A stretch of 64,000 bases of DNA from Engraulis encrasicolus (Eukaryota > Chordata > Actinopteri > Clupeiformes > Engraulidae): NCBI RefSeq assembly GCF_034702125.1, contig NC_085861.1, positions 51,355,795 to 51,419,794 on the forward strand. Reading direction: 5' to 3'. The notes below the pieces were generated by a model. The model was not told the origin of the DNA. It did no database searches and saw nothing but the letters and a program-made list of their open reading frames with translations. This document shows, in pieces, positions 12,460-25,215 of the stretch (positions within the stretch are counted from its first letter, which is position 1; the number at the start of each line of letters is the position of its first letter). The position numbers and the translations under genes were made by a program.

Positions 12460-14061
12460 TTTCTCATTCTGTGCCGATTTATCGAATGGTTAGGCTTGTT
12501 ATTGGTTTCAATTTTATTGGTAAGTTTAATATCCCTATCTTGTGTGTGCGATGTGGTTATTGAGTGGGCACCTGTGTGTGTTGCATACTGTGAGTTTACT
12601 GTTATGTTTTGTATGTTATGCCAATGTTATTGTTATATTATTAAGTTGTTCTAGCGAAGCTATCTCTCTCGGCAGCCATCTTGGCGACGCCACTGGGGAT
12701 CTATTTCAGATTAGTAAGACCAGACCCTCTGCTGGAAATGCAAGTTAAGGACTGTCCGATAACTGACGATTGTGAAAATCATATGATTAAAGCTCCCATG
12801 ACATGTCTATCAGAAAAGCGTGTTTAGTTAGTTGCTTCTTGTGAAAGCGTCTTCTCATGGGTTATTTTGACACTGCGTAGGTGCAGTATTTCCATAATAA
12901 AACAAGGAGTACAGTGGCACGCAAAGCTGCAAGATGATTGGAGTAGGCTACTATTTGTTCGGTTTGGCATATTGATTGGCTGTTGTCAGTGGAACAGGTG
13001 GGATATTTACACACACCCACCATACTGCTGTTACAAACTGTCCCCATTCCGTCCTATGGGTGATTTTATCAGTCATTTTTAAGTAGTTAATGGTGAATAT
13101 TTCGTTTACGTTTTTTGAAGAGTTTATTGTTTTAATGCTCACGCTATCAGTGCATGTTTTTCCCCTCTGTGCTGCTGCTGCGATGCATCAAGTGTATAAC
13201 TAGACTAGAGGCATGTCGGCGTGCGCCCGGCTCCACATGCATTAGCATGTTGACGTCTCGGCCCTTGGGAGCATTGAGGGGGGTAAGCACAGCGTGAGTT
13301 TGTCCTCAACAGCCTCCGGGGCAAGAGGAGAGCTCCTCAAATCCCCACGGCAGTAAATGGCTCCCGCTGTGATGCAGAGCAAGTCACTTAACCTCTCCGC
13401 TGTTTGCTCAGTGCGATCCCTCACACACTCTACTCCCGGGCCTCAACCCAAACCGCACAGTTCAGCTGCCATCATGACATGACATGACTGACACCCGCTG
13501 GTCTATCGGTTGTGCATGCTTTGTTAGGATAGCATCTTAAAAGGTAGAGTGTTATGCATCTTTAGTAGTTTAATTCCAGAATTTATGATGAGAATTGTTT
13601 TAAAATTTAACCATCAATTTAAGCATTCATTATGACTTGGAAATGTACACTTTTCATACATGAATAGCTGGATCTTAATGTTCAGATTGGTTTAATTAAT
13701 CAGAAATGTAAAAAAGTGGTATAATGAAACTAAATTTGGAAAAATACATTCCACCTCCACAAGGATGACATACGTCAGTTTAGAGCTTGCATCACGGCAA
13801 CATTTCACTGCAGTGCTTTATGTGTTGACATCAGTAAAGGAGGCCTGCCTTCTCATCTGCTCCATCCGTAAGGGTGTTACTCCTGAGGAGCTCCTGAGGA
13901 GCTGGTTGGGAGGGAGGTGGAATTGTGCGACAGGTTCCTGTTTTTACAGAGAGCAGCGGGAACACTATAGCCTTCCACCTACCACCTTCCTCCTACTGTT
14001 CTACAATTTTACTCGAACATTCTACGGCTCTCATTGAACTGTGTTGAACATCCTGCAGCGG

Positions 14062-14244
14062 TGAGGGCACTGTGGCGCAGCACGCTAAGCCCCCCACACT
14101 TGGGCTTGCATGTCCACCCAAGGGGACCCCGGTTCGAGTCCGGCCGTGATAATTTCCTGATCCTCCCCTGTCTCTCTGTCCCACTCACTTCCTGTCACCA
14201 TCTTTGACTGTCCTATCAAATAAAGGCATTACAAAAAATAAAAT
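14062..14244 (+). mobile_element. tRNA-derived SINE with TSD ATCCTGCAGCGG
   Basis: Head with TGGCGCAGCACGCTAAG (A box) and GGTTCGAGTCC (B box). Body ACTTCCTGTCACCATCTTTG, tail CTATCAAATAAAGGCATTAC plus A-rich end. Perfect 12-bp TSD at 14050-14061 and 14245-14256. Confidence 0.92.
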
Positions 14245-14591
14245 ATCCTGCAGCGGATTTGTGACATCACAGTGCAAACTAAACATTTTGGTAAAATTCG
14301 AATCACTTTCTATACATGATCGCACTCCTCAAGGAACAAATGGTTAAGAAGAGCAGTGTGAACATTGTAGCAAAGTGCAGCAAAGCTCCCCCTTCCTAGT
14401 TCCTATAATCCCACCCATCATAGGACTGTTTAAAGGGCCTGGTTTATTATTGGTCTGTGAGCTCGGGTCCTCTGTCAGAGAGGGTTGGGGGGGTGGTGGA
14501 TATGTAGAGAAAGAGAGAGGGGGAGGGGGGAGGAGAGATGATGGAGGATGGAGAGAGAGAGGATGGAGGGAGGGACAAAAGACAGGGAGAG

Positions 14592-14594
<3 letters not shown>

Positions 14595-14657
<63 letters not shown>
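14595..14657. repeat. (GA)n microsatellite within purine-rich DNA
   Basis: Pure GA core. The plus strand is almost entirely purine from about 14505. Confidence 0.95.
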
Positions 14658-14659
<2 letters not shown>

Positions 14660-14789
14660 TACTAGACAGCTGTTCATGTACTAGCCTAACTTTTAATATG
14701 GATATGTATGTTAATATCGGCCGCTGGGGTTGACACAAGGAGCCTGCAGTGTAAGGCCCTGTTTTGAGCCCCACATCTCATTTAATCTA

Positions 14790-15140
14790 GTCTCCTCTCC
14801 TCTCCTCTCCTCTCCCCATCTCTCCTCTCAACTCCTCTCCTCCTCTCCGCCTTCCCCTCCTCTCATCTACTCACAAACTATCCCCTCTCCTCTACTCCTC
14901 TCCTCTCCTCAATGACTCTGCTCTCCTCTCCTCTCCTCTCCTCTCTTCTCCTCTCCTCCATGACTCTCTTCTCCTCTCCTCAATGACTCTGCTCTCCTCT
15001 CCTCTCCTCTGCCCTTCTCTCTTCTCCTCTGCCCTCCTCTCCTCTGCCCTTCTCTCCTCTCCTCTGCCCTCCTCTCCTCTCCTCTCCTCTCCTCTCCTCT
15101 CCTCTCCTCTCCTCTCCTCTCCTCTCCTCTCCTCTCTCTT
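14790..15140. repeat. Pyrimidine minisatellite (CTCTC/CTCCT units)
   Basis: About 350 bp almost purely C/T in 5- and 10-bp periods (CTCCTCTCCT), with interspersed CAATGACTCTG and CTGCCCT variants. A CCTCCATGACTCT / CCTCAATGACTCT unit recurs three times. Confidence 0.93.
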
Positions 15141-15389
15141 CCATGGTTCTCTTCTTCAGCACGCCTATAAAGAGGGCCACAAAAGGAGCAGTGGAGGGGC
15201 CAGCTCCGGCCCCATCTCCCGTCTTTGTGTCTTGAATTAGTTCTGCAAGCAGTGAAAGTGATCTTTTCTCCTCCTCTCCGGCTGACAGGGGAAGTCTGCC
15301 GATGACTCGCTGAGCTCATTAGCACAAAAATCTGTGGGACAGATAATTGACTGATGCAAATCCTCACACATCCACACACATATGAGAGC

Positions 15390-15434
15390 ACACACATATA
15401 CACGCACACACACACATGTGCACGCACGCACGCG

Positions 15435-15527
<93 letters not shown>

Positions 15528-15586
15528 ACGCACACACATGCATGCACACAGACACAGACACAGACACAGACACAGACACAGACACA

Positions 15587-15655
<69 letters not shown>
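15390..15655. repeat. Compound (AC)n, (CG)n and (ACAGAC)n array
   Basis: CGCGCGCGCG at about 15430, pure AC to 15519, then (ACAGAC) hexamers at 15549-15590, then AC to 15653. Confidence 0.96.
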
Positions 15656-15940
15656 CCTGGCCAAACTGTCTTGTTACAAACTGTTCAGTATCAGTAATAT
15701 CTCACAGAATTGAACACAATGAACACAAAGGAGCTACCATGATAGTCGCAGAGCTGTTGTGCCCAAGTGTGTCACTTCAAACACACAGCAAGAGAGAGGG
15801 GACAAATGCTCACACATCCCACCAGAGCAGGTGTTGGACCTAAACCTAAAGTCTGCTTATTTACACAACATTTCAGAGATGTTGTCCTTCTGTCCATTTC
15901 AGTATGACTGTGCCATGAGACTGATTGAAGTGTTGCTCTG

Positions 15941-16128
15941 GGCCCTACCGTGGCCTAACGGTAGGGCACTTGCTTACTACGCCGGCGACCCGGGTTCGAT
16001 TCCGGCTCGGGTAATTTGCCAGTCCTTCCCTGTCTCTCTCCCCACTCGTTTCCTGTCCCTCTCTCACTGTCCTATCACAAATAAAGCAAGAAAGCCAGCA
16101 AAAAAAGTATTTAAAAAAATAAATAAAT
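15941..16128 (+). mobile_element. tRNA-derived SINE
   Basis: TGGCCTAACGGTAGGGCAC (A box) and GGGTTCGATTCC (B box). Body CGTTTCCTGTCCCTCTCTCA, tail TCCTATCACAAATAAAGC plus A-rich end. Flanks GAAGTGTTGCTCTG and GAAATCCTGCTCTG match at 11 of 14 bases, an aged TSD. Confidence 0.88.
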
Positions 16129-16142
16129 GAAATCCTGCTCTG

Positions 16143-16970
16143 TAGAGTGGTGCTATGTCGCTGCACATCATAGTTTGCAATGATCATTCAACAGCTAGAG
16201 AGTCAAATTTAACACTCAAAGTGTTGGTCCTACCTACTCTATCACCGTTTTAATTACAAGCGCACAATTCACTGTGTGATGATGTTGTGGGGAAGCCCCC
16301 AGCACATTATGTAGTAAAAGCAGCCACCTTGACAGCAAACTCCATCAACACTAGGTCCCCTGAAAAGATCCAATATTTTGTATTGTGAAGGTAATTTCAT
16401 GACTTGCTTTAATAAAATGGTATATGGCTAATTGTTTTTGGCGCGTTCCATGTCATATTATACATGAAATGGCACAACATAGCGTTTCCAATAACGATAG
16501 TCACAAGTCTCTGACATCTTCTAAAACCACACACACACACACACACATGCACACACCCTGACTACCAAATGTTCTACACTGTACAGTCGGTACAAAACAC
16601 TTGCACCCGGCCCACAACCAGACGGTGGTCATCTACATAATAGCTGCCTAACTGCCATTGCTAAATTGACTGGAAAATGCCATTTTAATTGTCATGTTAA
16701 TTGTAATGGACAAATTGTTAATATATTCTGGACATGGAATGGAAACATTAAATGGGACTTGGGTCAAAAGCATGTCGAGATTTCCTGAAAGATGATGACA
16801 CTGACTGAGAGATTTGTTTTTTGGGGGATTTTTTTTCAGAAAGATTAATTTCTTGGTGATAAAACTTCTGTATATAGTTAACCGAGATAAATGTTATAGT
16901 TTACATAATTTGGAGTTTTATCCACTTTGCAGTAATTAAATTCAAATCAAAGGGAATAAGATAATGACTG
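16143..16970. other. No gene recognised
   Basis: Unique-looking sequence with one short CA run (16530-16550). Confidence 0.4.
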
Positions 16971-16973
<3 letters not shown>

Positions 16974-17016
<43 letters not shown>

Positions 17017-17192
17017 TGAGATGGAGATTGTGTGTGTATATGTATTTGTTTTCCTGTTTTTCTTTTTCTATCTCTCTCTCTTTCTCCCTCTCTCTCTCTC
17101 GTGTGTGTGTGTGTGTGTCTGTGTGTGTATGTGTGTGTATATGTGTGTATATGTGTGTGTGTGTGTGTGTGCGTGTGTATGTGTGCGAGCGG
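16974..17192. repeat. (GA)n, T/C-rich and (GT)n cluster
   Basis: GA to 17010, pyrimidine-rich 17050-17100, GT with TGTATGTG interruptions to about 17190. Confidence 0.93.
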
Positions 17193-17659
17193 AGGGAGAT
17201 GGGGAGGGGTAAGGGTGGACTTCTCACCCAACTGCAATCTATTTCATCAGCAAAAGAATTTTGTCAAGCAGCTAAACAGGGCCCATTCTCCACGCTCCTG
17301 GCCCTCGCCGGCCTCCACTATAGAAATTAGCCCTTACGTCTCCTGCCTCTCACACATGGATACACACGCCTTTTTTTTAAACGTGGACACACAAGGCAAA
17401 AAAAAAAATCTTTTCTTCTGTCAGCATTCCGGCCCAACAATGGCTAGATTAGTGGAGGTAAGGGCCCCCAGCGGGGCGGCTCATTGAGGGCCAGAAAGGG
17501 GCCCTGCAGGAACAGCTGGTGGGGGTTAATGGTGGCTGCCCCCCCCCCCCCCTCTCCCCTCCCCCTAGAGCGCTCGCCTCCCTTTTGCTATTGTGTGGCC
17601 CCCTATTTCATGGGAAGGACGGAGACAGGGGACAGGGGACAGGGGAAGGCCACTGACAG

Positions 17660-17662
<3 letters not shown>

Positions 17663-17741
<79 letters not shown>

Positions 17742-17742
17742 G
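17663..17742. repeat. (GT)n microsatellite
   Basis: About 40 units. A 14-C homopolymer (17541-17554) lies just upstream. Confidence 0.97.
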
Positions 17743-18007
17743 GCACCGCAGCTCCCTGGAACATCAACTAGGGTCACCAACACCCTACCCCCACCACCCA
17801 AATGTGAGCTGGTGGGGGTGGAGGGATTGAATGAAGGATAGGGATGGGGGGGTATAGAGGACCTATCCCCCAATAAATAAATAAATCAATAAATAAATCA
17901 AATACGTCACTAGCATCTCATCTATGGTTGCCCACACTGTGTAACAAAGAAGGTGGGATGAAGTCAGGGGAACACTGTACAGTACATGAAACATGTGTCC
18001 TGTGTGT

Positions 18008-18145
<138 letters not shown>

Positions 18146-18428
18146 CGTGTTTGTGTGAGTTTGTGTGTGCGAGCACATAAGTGTGTTCTGACCAGTGGTA
18201 GTGCAAATGATGAATTATAACTAATTATAACAATTTGAAATATTATTATTACAGTAATAATTGAATCAGTTACACCATAAATCAAGGGTAAGAAACACAA
18301 CTGAATACAGCCAGTTGTTATTTTGCAAATTGATCTTCAATGTATTTTACACTAATGTGTCCACCGTTTTGAATGCTTACATTTCACTGTTTTTGTGTGT
18401 GTGCGTGTGTGTCTGCAAGCATTGGTGA

Positions 18429-18746
<318 letters not shown>

Positions 18747-18959
18747 ATGTTTGGGCATGGTGGCAAGAGTGTGCCTGGGCTGTGTCTGTCTGGCTGGCTG
18801 GCTGCGTGTGTATAATCCCCAGTACGGAGCACGCTCATTAGCCTGCTGATTATGACGGTGCTGTATGTGGTGTAATGTCTAATCGAGGCTGACACCTGAT
18901 TCACCTCGCTCCCCAAATCCCCTCCAGGCAGATTGAGACGTCGCTGTGATGGGGTGATA

Positions 18960-19675
18960 TGGAGAGATGGATGATGAAAGAGAGGAGAGAAGCTCTGGGT
19001 TATTTCCCTCTACATACTAGACACATTTCCAGAAAAAAAAACTCAACACTGTAACATGTATAATCCAAGCATGTTAAATCCAACTAGCCCGGTTCCCACA
19101 CTGATTTTGTAGTTTTTGACCATGTAATTGCAAAAACAAAATGGCTGCCAAAAATGACAATTATTGGCACTGTATTTGAGATGTTTCTGGGATGGTGTGA
19201 TAGATAGAGATGGATGAGTCTGGTTTTATATTCTCCTAACCGCACAGCAAAAATTAAATATTAGTCAGTCACCTGTTTTCAATAAAAATTATTGAATTGC
19301 TTATATTGATTATATCCATTTTTTTTAAAATTATTTATTTATTTAGTTATAACTTGTTATAAGTCTAAAAAATAGTGTTTCTAGTTCTAGTTACTGGGTG
19401 ATTTTGTCTAAAATCAAGATTAACTAGATGTTTTTTTTATTGAAAATAGACAACAAAAGATGTATTTTATGTAGTGTATGTTATGGTTGCTTCAACTTCC
19501 AACTACTTTGGTGTTGAGTTTCTCCAGGAGAAAGCGGTCAGACTCAAACCCTCGATGTGATAACACAATTTACTAGCACCGTTCTAAACGCTCAAAGACT
19601 CTTCACAAAGATCTTGAAAACAAAAAGTCAAAGCACAATAAAACCAATATGAAAAACAAAGTAAAATCGATTAAC
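18960..19675. other. No gene recognised
   Basis: AT-rich. A short block at 19094-19160 (TTTTTGACCATGTAATTGC, AAAATGGCTGCCAAAAATG) resembles the dispersed repeat at 24920-25215. Confidence 0.4.
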
Positions 19676-19678
19676 TAC

Positions 19679-19738
19679 ACTCTCTCTCTCTCACTCTCTC
19701 TCTCTCTCACACATACACACACACACACACACCCACAC
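19679..19738. repeat. (CT)n-(AC)n microsatellite
   Basis: Short CT then AC blocks. Confidence 0.92.
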
Positions 19739-19896
19739 AGTTTTACCAATAAGCTGACCACGAGGTACCCTAGGGCCCCACCAAATTTGCCCATTGTCGG
19801 GTCCCCCAAATCGTCAGCCTGCAAAAGAAATTTAAAAAACATGTAATAATGTATATATTTTTCTAGGGTACCGAAGTGGGTAGAACTGCTGCAGCA

Positions 19897-19930
19897 CATG
19901 CACACGCACACGCACACGCACACGCACACA

Positions 19931-19990
<60 letters not shown>

Positions 19991-19991
19991 C
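19897..19991. repeat. (ACGC)n tetranucleotide array
   Basis: ACACGC then about 16 ACGC units: strictly alternating purine-pyrimidine and CpG-rich. Confidence 0.96.
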
Positions 19992-20639
19992 ACTTCCTAA
20001 CCCTTCAGTGCCCCCTCACCCTCATTCTACACTCACACATATACAAACAACTCTCTCAGCGATGAGAGGGAGAGGGAAGCTTGTGGTGTTGTAACACCAT
20101 ACAACCCCCACCCCTCAACAAACACCCGCCCATATCATCACAGTAAACATTTCATTTCCTCAGCCTGTCACTGCTCTCTTTGTGCAGCACTTGTTGGCCT
20201 AGTTCTAATCTGAAACACAAACTCTTGTCTCTAGATTAAGTGTCTCGTCTTTCCGTGAGCATGTCAAACTGCCTGCCCGTGTGCCGTGTCCCCCCCCTTC
20301 TCAGGCCCTCTTCCTCCACTGTCACCGTGCTTGTCTCCTCACTTTTTGGCAAAGTCATCTTCTTTCTCTGGGTTCTCTAACTTGCCAATCAAGCTCAACA
20401 CCCAGCCCACTCCGAGCATAGCCTATGTGTAATTGAGTTGTTTTTATCTCAGTTGATAATTACAAGTTTGTTGATTCATTCATGTGTGCATGTGTTCCAT
20501 GTGTGCCAGCTTACAGTCAGTGTAATTATTTCGTACAGGACAGGTTTCTTGAAAATAGTTTCAGAGGATACACTGAGATTACATGTAGGGGCTTATAGTA
20601 TGAGATCTTATAGTGCTACACGATAAAGGAATAAAGTCA

Positions 20640-21150
20640 TTCGGAATTGAACAACCACTTCATTCTGAATAAAGTTTAATTCTGAATACGTTTATTTCAG
20701 AATTGTTAAAGGGGTATGCCACTATTTTGGGGCTTAATACAGTTAAAATCGTTGGCCAGGGTTTATAAAGGTGGTAAAGTGTCTTGTTTTTAATGTTAAG
20801 CGTTGTCTTGCTTTAAGACAAGTTAAAAGAGGGAATATGTCGCTAAGCTAGTGAAAGTCAATGGATCCATGTAGCATGCTACAATGCTACACGGATACAT
20901 TGACTTTCACTAGCTTAGCGACATATTCCCTCTTTTAACTTGTCTTAAAGCAAGACAACGCTTAACATGAAAAATAAGACACTTTACCACCTTTATAAAC
21001 CCCAGCCAACGATTTTAACTGTATTAAGCCCCAAAATAGTGGCATACCCCTTTAAGTGTTAATATGATCTCTTCAAAGCGGAATTCATTTTTAATCGGAA
21101 TTAACCTTTAATTCGGAATTAAACATCCAATGTAAACAAGGCCAGTGACT
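20640..21150. repeat. GAATTAA-rich MITE-like repeat hosting a palindromic element
   Basis: Sequences on both sides of the palindrome (20640-20705, 21056-21150) are rich in CGGAATT / AATTCTGAAT and end CAATGTAAACAAGG, like the element at 38694-38853. Confidence 0.45.
20706..21055. mobile_element. 350-bp near-perfect palindrome (TTAA-flanked MITE)
   Basis: Begins TTAAAGGGGTATGCCACTAT and ends ATAGTGGCATACCCCTTTAA. The arms are 175 bp each and meet at 20880/20881 with no spacer (GTAGCATGCT / ACAATGCTAC). Only scattered mismatches. TTAA termini suggest a piggyBac-like TTAA target, by inference. Confidence 0.9.
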
Positions 21151-21975
21151 ACATATTTTCAGCAGTGGCAGGTCTGTAGAATAGAATTCTGAAATAAGAT
21201 CTTAATATGCTGACTCCAAGCACTGCTCTAATGTATAGCAGATATACACTGCATATCTTCTGCCATACGCTAACACTAACAAAGAAGTCCTAGTTGGCGT
21301 TGTTAAACTCTTTACAAATATCTTTTAAAACCTTTTTCATCTCGTACTTTCTTGGTGTTTAAAGGACTATAAGTCTTAACTGCACAAAATATAAATGTTA
21401 GAGTTTCCTTTAACAGTGTGAGCACAACATGAAGCTATGGATTAGCTGTCATGCTCAGTGGTGCTCTTTATTGATGGCAGGGGAATGTGAAAGTAGTTGG
21501 TGACCTGGATGTAAAGATCACAATTTATTGCCCCGAATCAGTTGAACAATTTTATCAAAAGCCTATTCCGCGTTGACATTTTTTCCCTCATAAATCAGGC
21601 GGCAGCGGAGAGCCATCAGCTGGGGCTGCTGGGAGATAGATGAGCAGGACGAGGGGTCAGAGCTGATTTTTCACCCCCGAGGTGTTGTCACTGCTGGACC
21701 CAACCGCTGGCCTTCTCCTGTTTCATGGAATAGCTCTTTTTACTCGCTTATCCACTTTTTTTTATTCGTTTCAGTCTGTTCGGGTAGCCTCTTACTGCAG
21801 ATGGGCCCATCGACAGGCCCATTAACTCTTTGCTGAAAGCACTCAACTACATCATAACAACATTGCTATGACAATGCAGAGGGTCCTAAGTAACTGATTA
21901 AGACTTGTTCATTACCCTTTTGGTGACAATAATGTTATAACAGAGGCTCTGCGCTAAGGGGTTAAACACATACAC

Positions 21976-22290
21976 CAGGAGTAGGGAACCTTTTACATTC
22001 GAGGGGCCACTTCAAATTGCTCCAAAGGCCGTAAAAGTCCTCCAAGGGCCGTACTATGAACACAAACCAGGATTTCTCCCTGCACTTTAGGTCTATATTG
22101 AAGGCAGACACCTTTAAAACAGACGCCACTTTATCTAGGTCCCCTGAAATACACTGTAACTTAATTGTATTGCAAATGTAATTTCTAAGACTCCTTTACA
22201 AAACATGTCATATTTCATGTGAAGCTGCATAACATTAAAATTATATCAGGGGGCCTCAAGGGCCCCCGGGCCATATATTCCCCACCCTTG
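21976..22290. mobile_element. hAT-type MITE, 315 bp, TSD ACATACAC
   Basis: Ends CAGGAGTAGGGAACC and ATTCCCCACCCTTG. Perfect 8-bp TSD at 21968-21975 and 22291-22298. Subterminal GGGGCCAC / GGGCCCCCGGGCC motifs. Confidence 0.9.
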
Positions 22291-22679
22291 ACATACACTA
22301 ACAAGGCATTTACACTCTTCTGCTCTTTATCCACAGTTGGTATCAGCAGAGGTGGACTGACCTCTTTGTGCAGCCTCCGTTATACACATATTGCCACCAA
22401 CACTGTTCTGTAATGTCATCACTATTGATCATAACTTTAGTTTGGAAATCTTGTTGACAGGTTGTTGTTATTGTGTAAAAAAGGCTGGCTGTGTATTCGA
22501 GGGAATCTGAAACACCAGCGACACAAAATATGGGTATTTAGTGACTGAGTTCAAATGTGTTATCAGCCAGTGTACAAGATCCCTCCCTCCATTGATAACC
22601 CCTTTCAGATAAGTAGAACTTCCTGTGCTGATGTTACAATTGCTTCCAGACTAATGTTAATTAACTATTTATTACTATA

Positions 22680-22795
<116 letters not shown>

Positions 22796-22839
22796 GTGTG
22801 TATGCACTTTCTCACGGTAGCCGCCCGAGCTGGTGTGCT

Positions 22840-22935
22840 AATGTGAGAATATGTGTATTTGAAAGCACTTTGATTCAACCGTACCATATAGTTGTGGTAT
22901 TTCTGCTATATAAACACAAGTCATTGTTGTTGTGT
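22840..22935 (+). mobile_element. Retroposon tail fragment
   Basis: GAAAGCACTTTGATTCAACC, then CTATATAAACACAAGTCATT with a GTT repeat. This resembles the common fish retroposon ending AAAGCGCT...CTATATAAATACAAGT. Confidence 0.45.
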
Positions 22936-23126
22936 GAACAGCCAGTTCAGGTTGTGATATAAGTGTGCCATAAATCTTGATTCAATCTTAAAGTGATTGT
23001 AAGTTCTGTATAAATTCCATATTTTCATCATAAATAGTCATGGCCTTACCCTTTCCATATTTGAATTGAAATTGCAGTAGTGTTCCATACCATAGTGCTA
23101 AGCAGTCAGCATGGACCAAGTTAAAG

Positions 23127-23240
23127 ACATTAAAGACACACAAAACACAATATGGCCTAGAGTCTAGTAATCTAGGACAGTTTATGGACCTAGATGACTA
23201 GACTCTATAGGCCATATTGTGTTTTGTGTGTCTTTAATGT
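23127..23240. repeat. Hairpin: 42-44-bp inverted repeat with 28-nt spacer
   Basis: Left arm 23127-23168 (ACATTAAAGACACACAAAAC...) pairs with 23197-23240 (...GTTTTGTGTGTCTTTAATGT). The only difference is a TA gap. Followed by AATAAAAGTTTATCTTATCT (23299-23318), a retroposon-like tail. Confidence 0.85.
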
Positions 23241-23900
23241 GCCGTTACATGCGGATTGTGGAGAAGTGTCATGCAAGACAAACTTCTGTGCAAGCAGACA
23301 ATAAAAGTTTATCTTATCTTATCTTATAAGTTATGAAATGTAACAAAAAACATCTACAGGTAGGCCTAAAATGTAACAGACCATTTTTAATGTCACCCTA
23401 ATCGTACAGCTAATCTAATTTTGTTGTTACCAAAACAACAATGACTAAATAATAACTAATCAAAACTGAAATGTGTAACACAGTAGTAGTGTAATACTAT
23501 GGTAGTAGCCTTTTGAATGGATAGTGAAGCATTCCACGGGTGGTGGAACAGGGTGTATTAGGAGGCTACATTGGGACACATGAGGCCTTTTAGAACAGTG
23601 CTGTGCTTTTCTTGATTATGCTACACATCACTCAAATGTCCTTGGAAGCTATAACCCTAACCCTTTTTTTGCACAGAGTCTATTTAGAAGGTCTGAATCT
23701 GAATCTGGAGCTTGCTGCTCCCTTGCTGTATGCATCATTGATTTATTAATTCATTCATCATTGCTGTCAACCTTTTTGTGAGCTCGCACAGTCACCCTCT
23801 CTGCACTGATTGAAGGCCTTCATTTGCTATGCACTCATGTAAAGCACCAGAACACTGACCTTGGCTTTCCAGCTGCACTCATTCAACCCACACCAACCCC

Positions 23901-23920
23901 CCCAAACACACACACACGCG

Positions 23921-23955
<35 letters not shown>

Positions 23956-23971
23956 ACGCACACGCACACGC

Positions 23972-24021
<50 letters not shown>
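23901..24021. repeat. (AC)n/(ACACGC)n microsatellite
   Basis: AC with about six ACACGC hexamers in the centre. Confidence 0.96.
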
Positions 24022-24025
<4 letters not shown>

Positions 24026-24919
24026 CACCACCACACGTCACACACAGTTACAGGGCGGCATATGTCAACTCAGATGGAATCACTCGCTATGGGACTGCAC
24101 CTGTTAAACTGGCTATCACGATATAGTTCCCAAATTGGTCTAGTACTGCACAGATGGAAGTCAGACACAAAAGGAAGGCAAGTCTGTCCCTCCAATCACA
24201 GCACAACATTGAAATCGTTGAATGGGGCCTGGCAGGATGACACCACAGCTATGCAAATAACAGCATGCAGAAGAAGTCTGAATAACTGTTTCTCACCCTC
24301 AAGCTGCTTTCTGACTGGTGCAACCAAGCACTACAGATCTACGTATATCTCTGCTTGACTATTTTGTGCAACTTGAGCTATTCTCCTCATAGTACACTTG
24401 TCCCAAATGGCAAAGTGTGGTTGTATATTTTCCACTTACGTAAATAGCACAACTTACTTTTTTCAGATGTGGGTTTTTGGCCAGCATGAAACCATTTCTC
24501 TCACCAGCACTACGCACTGGCTGTAAATTTTATACCGGAGCTGCGCACCTGTGCGCATCCGTCTACTTTTACCACTGCGAGCCACACTAAACTTCTCATG
24601 TTATGTAGTTTCATGCGACTAGCCAGAGGGTGTGTTGCCCCGGGCGCCAGTCAGTGTAGGATTGTTGGTGTGTCAAATGGGTTCAAAGTATTTAATTGCT
24701 TGTAATAAGCCAGCACAACTGTGTCATCACCATCAATAAGCCCACAACAATGACTCACATTCAAAAGACCAGGTACACACAGTATTGTGATTGAAGGTGA
24801 AAATATTTTTTCCCCTGTAGGCGTGTTCATCCAGTTTACATCTACCCAACGTTTACAGTGTTGACACAAGACAGAACATGCTGAAAAGTATGTCAACTAC
24901 AATGTGTACATTACATCTT

Positions 24920-25215
24920 AAAGGTGCACTGTGTAATATTTTCAGCAGTTTCTTTCCAGAATTTATTCTGCCCATTCACAAATGTTACATTTTTTCATTA
25001 TGGCTGAGAAAATTGCGCTTTTCATACATGAAAAGGTGGATCTTCTGTCCGCCACTTTGAATTTCCAGAAGTAGCCATTTTTTAACTACAAAACTGACTG
25101 TACTTTGGTCATGTAAATGTCACATTCAGTAAATATTCACGAACAGATCAAATTTGGCCATAGGCCGCTCAGTTTCAATGAGCAGCATAGTTGCAATAAC
25201 TACTCTAGCCACCAT
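24920..25215. repeat. Dispersed fish MITE-like repeat
   Basis: Starts AAAGGTGCACTGTGTAATAT and contains GCGCTTTTCATACATGAAAA, GTGGATCTTCTGTCCGCCAC and AGATCAAATTTGGCCATAGG. Related fragments occur at 13615-13675, 35645-35735 and, inverted, at about 58875-59165. Confidence 0.65.

Noticed and set aside
14062..14140. tRNA gene at the A/B-box sequence
   Set aside because: No cloverleaf with a proper acceptor stem. It continues into a SINE body and tail and is flanked by a TSD.
14909..15664. Open frames made of repeated Cys-Val, His-Thr, Ser-Leu or Arg-Glu, here up to 251 codons
   Set aside because: They are translations of GT/CA/GA/CT microsatellites. No family similarity, and they exist in several frames on both strands. 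The same applies to all such frames across the window.
17541..17574. Poly-C tract as a regulatory site
   Set aside because: A homopolymer in a C-rich stretch with nothing linking it to a promoter.
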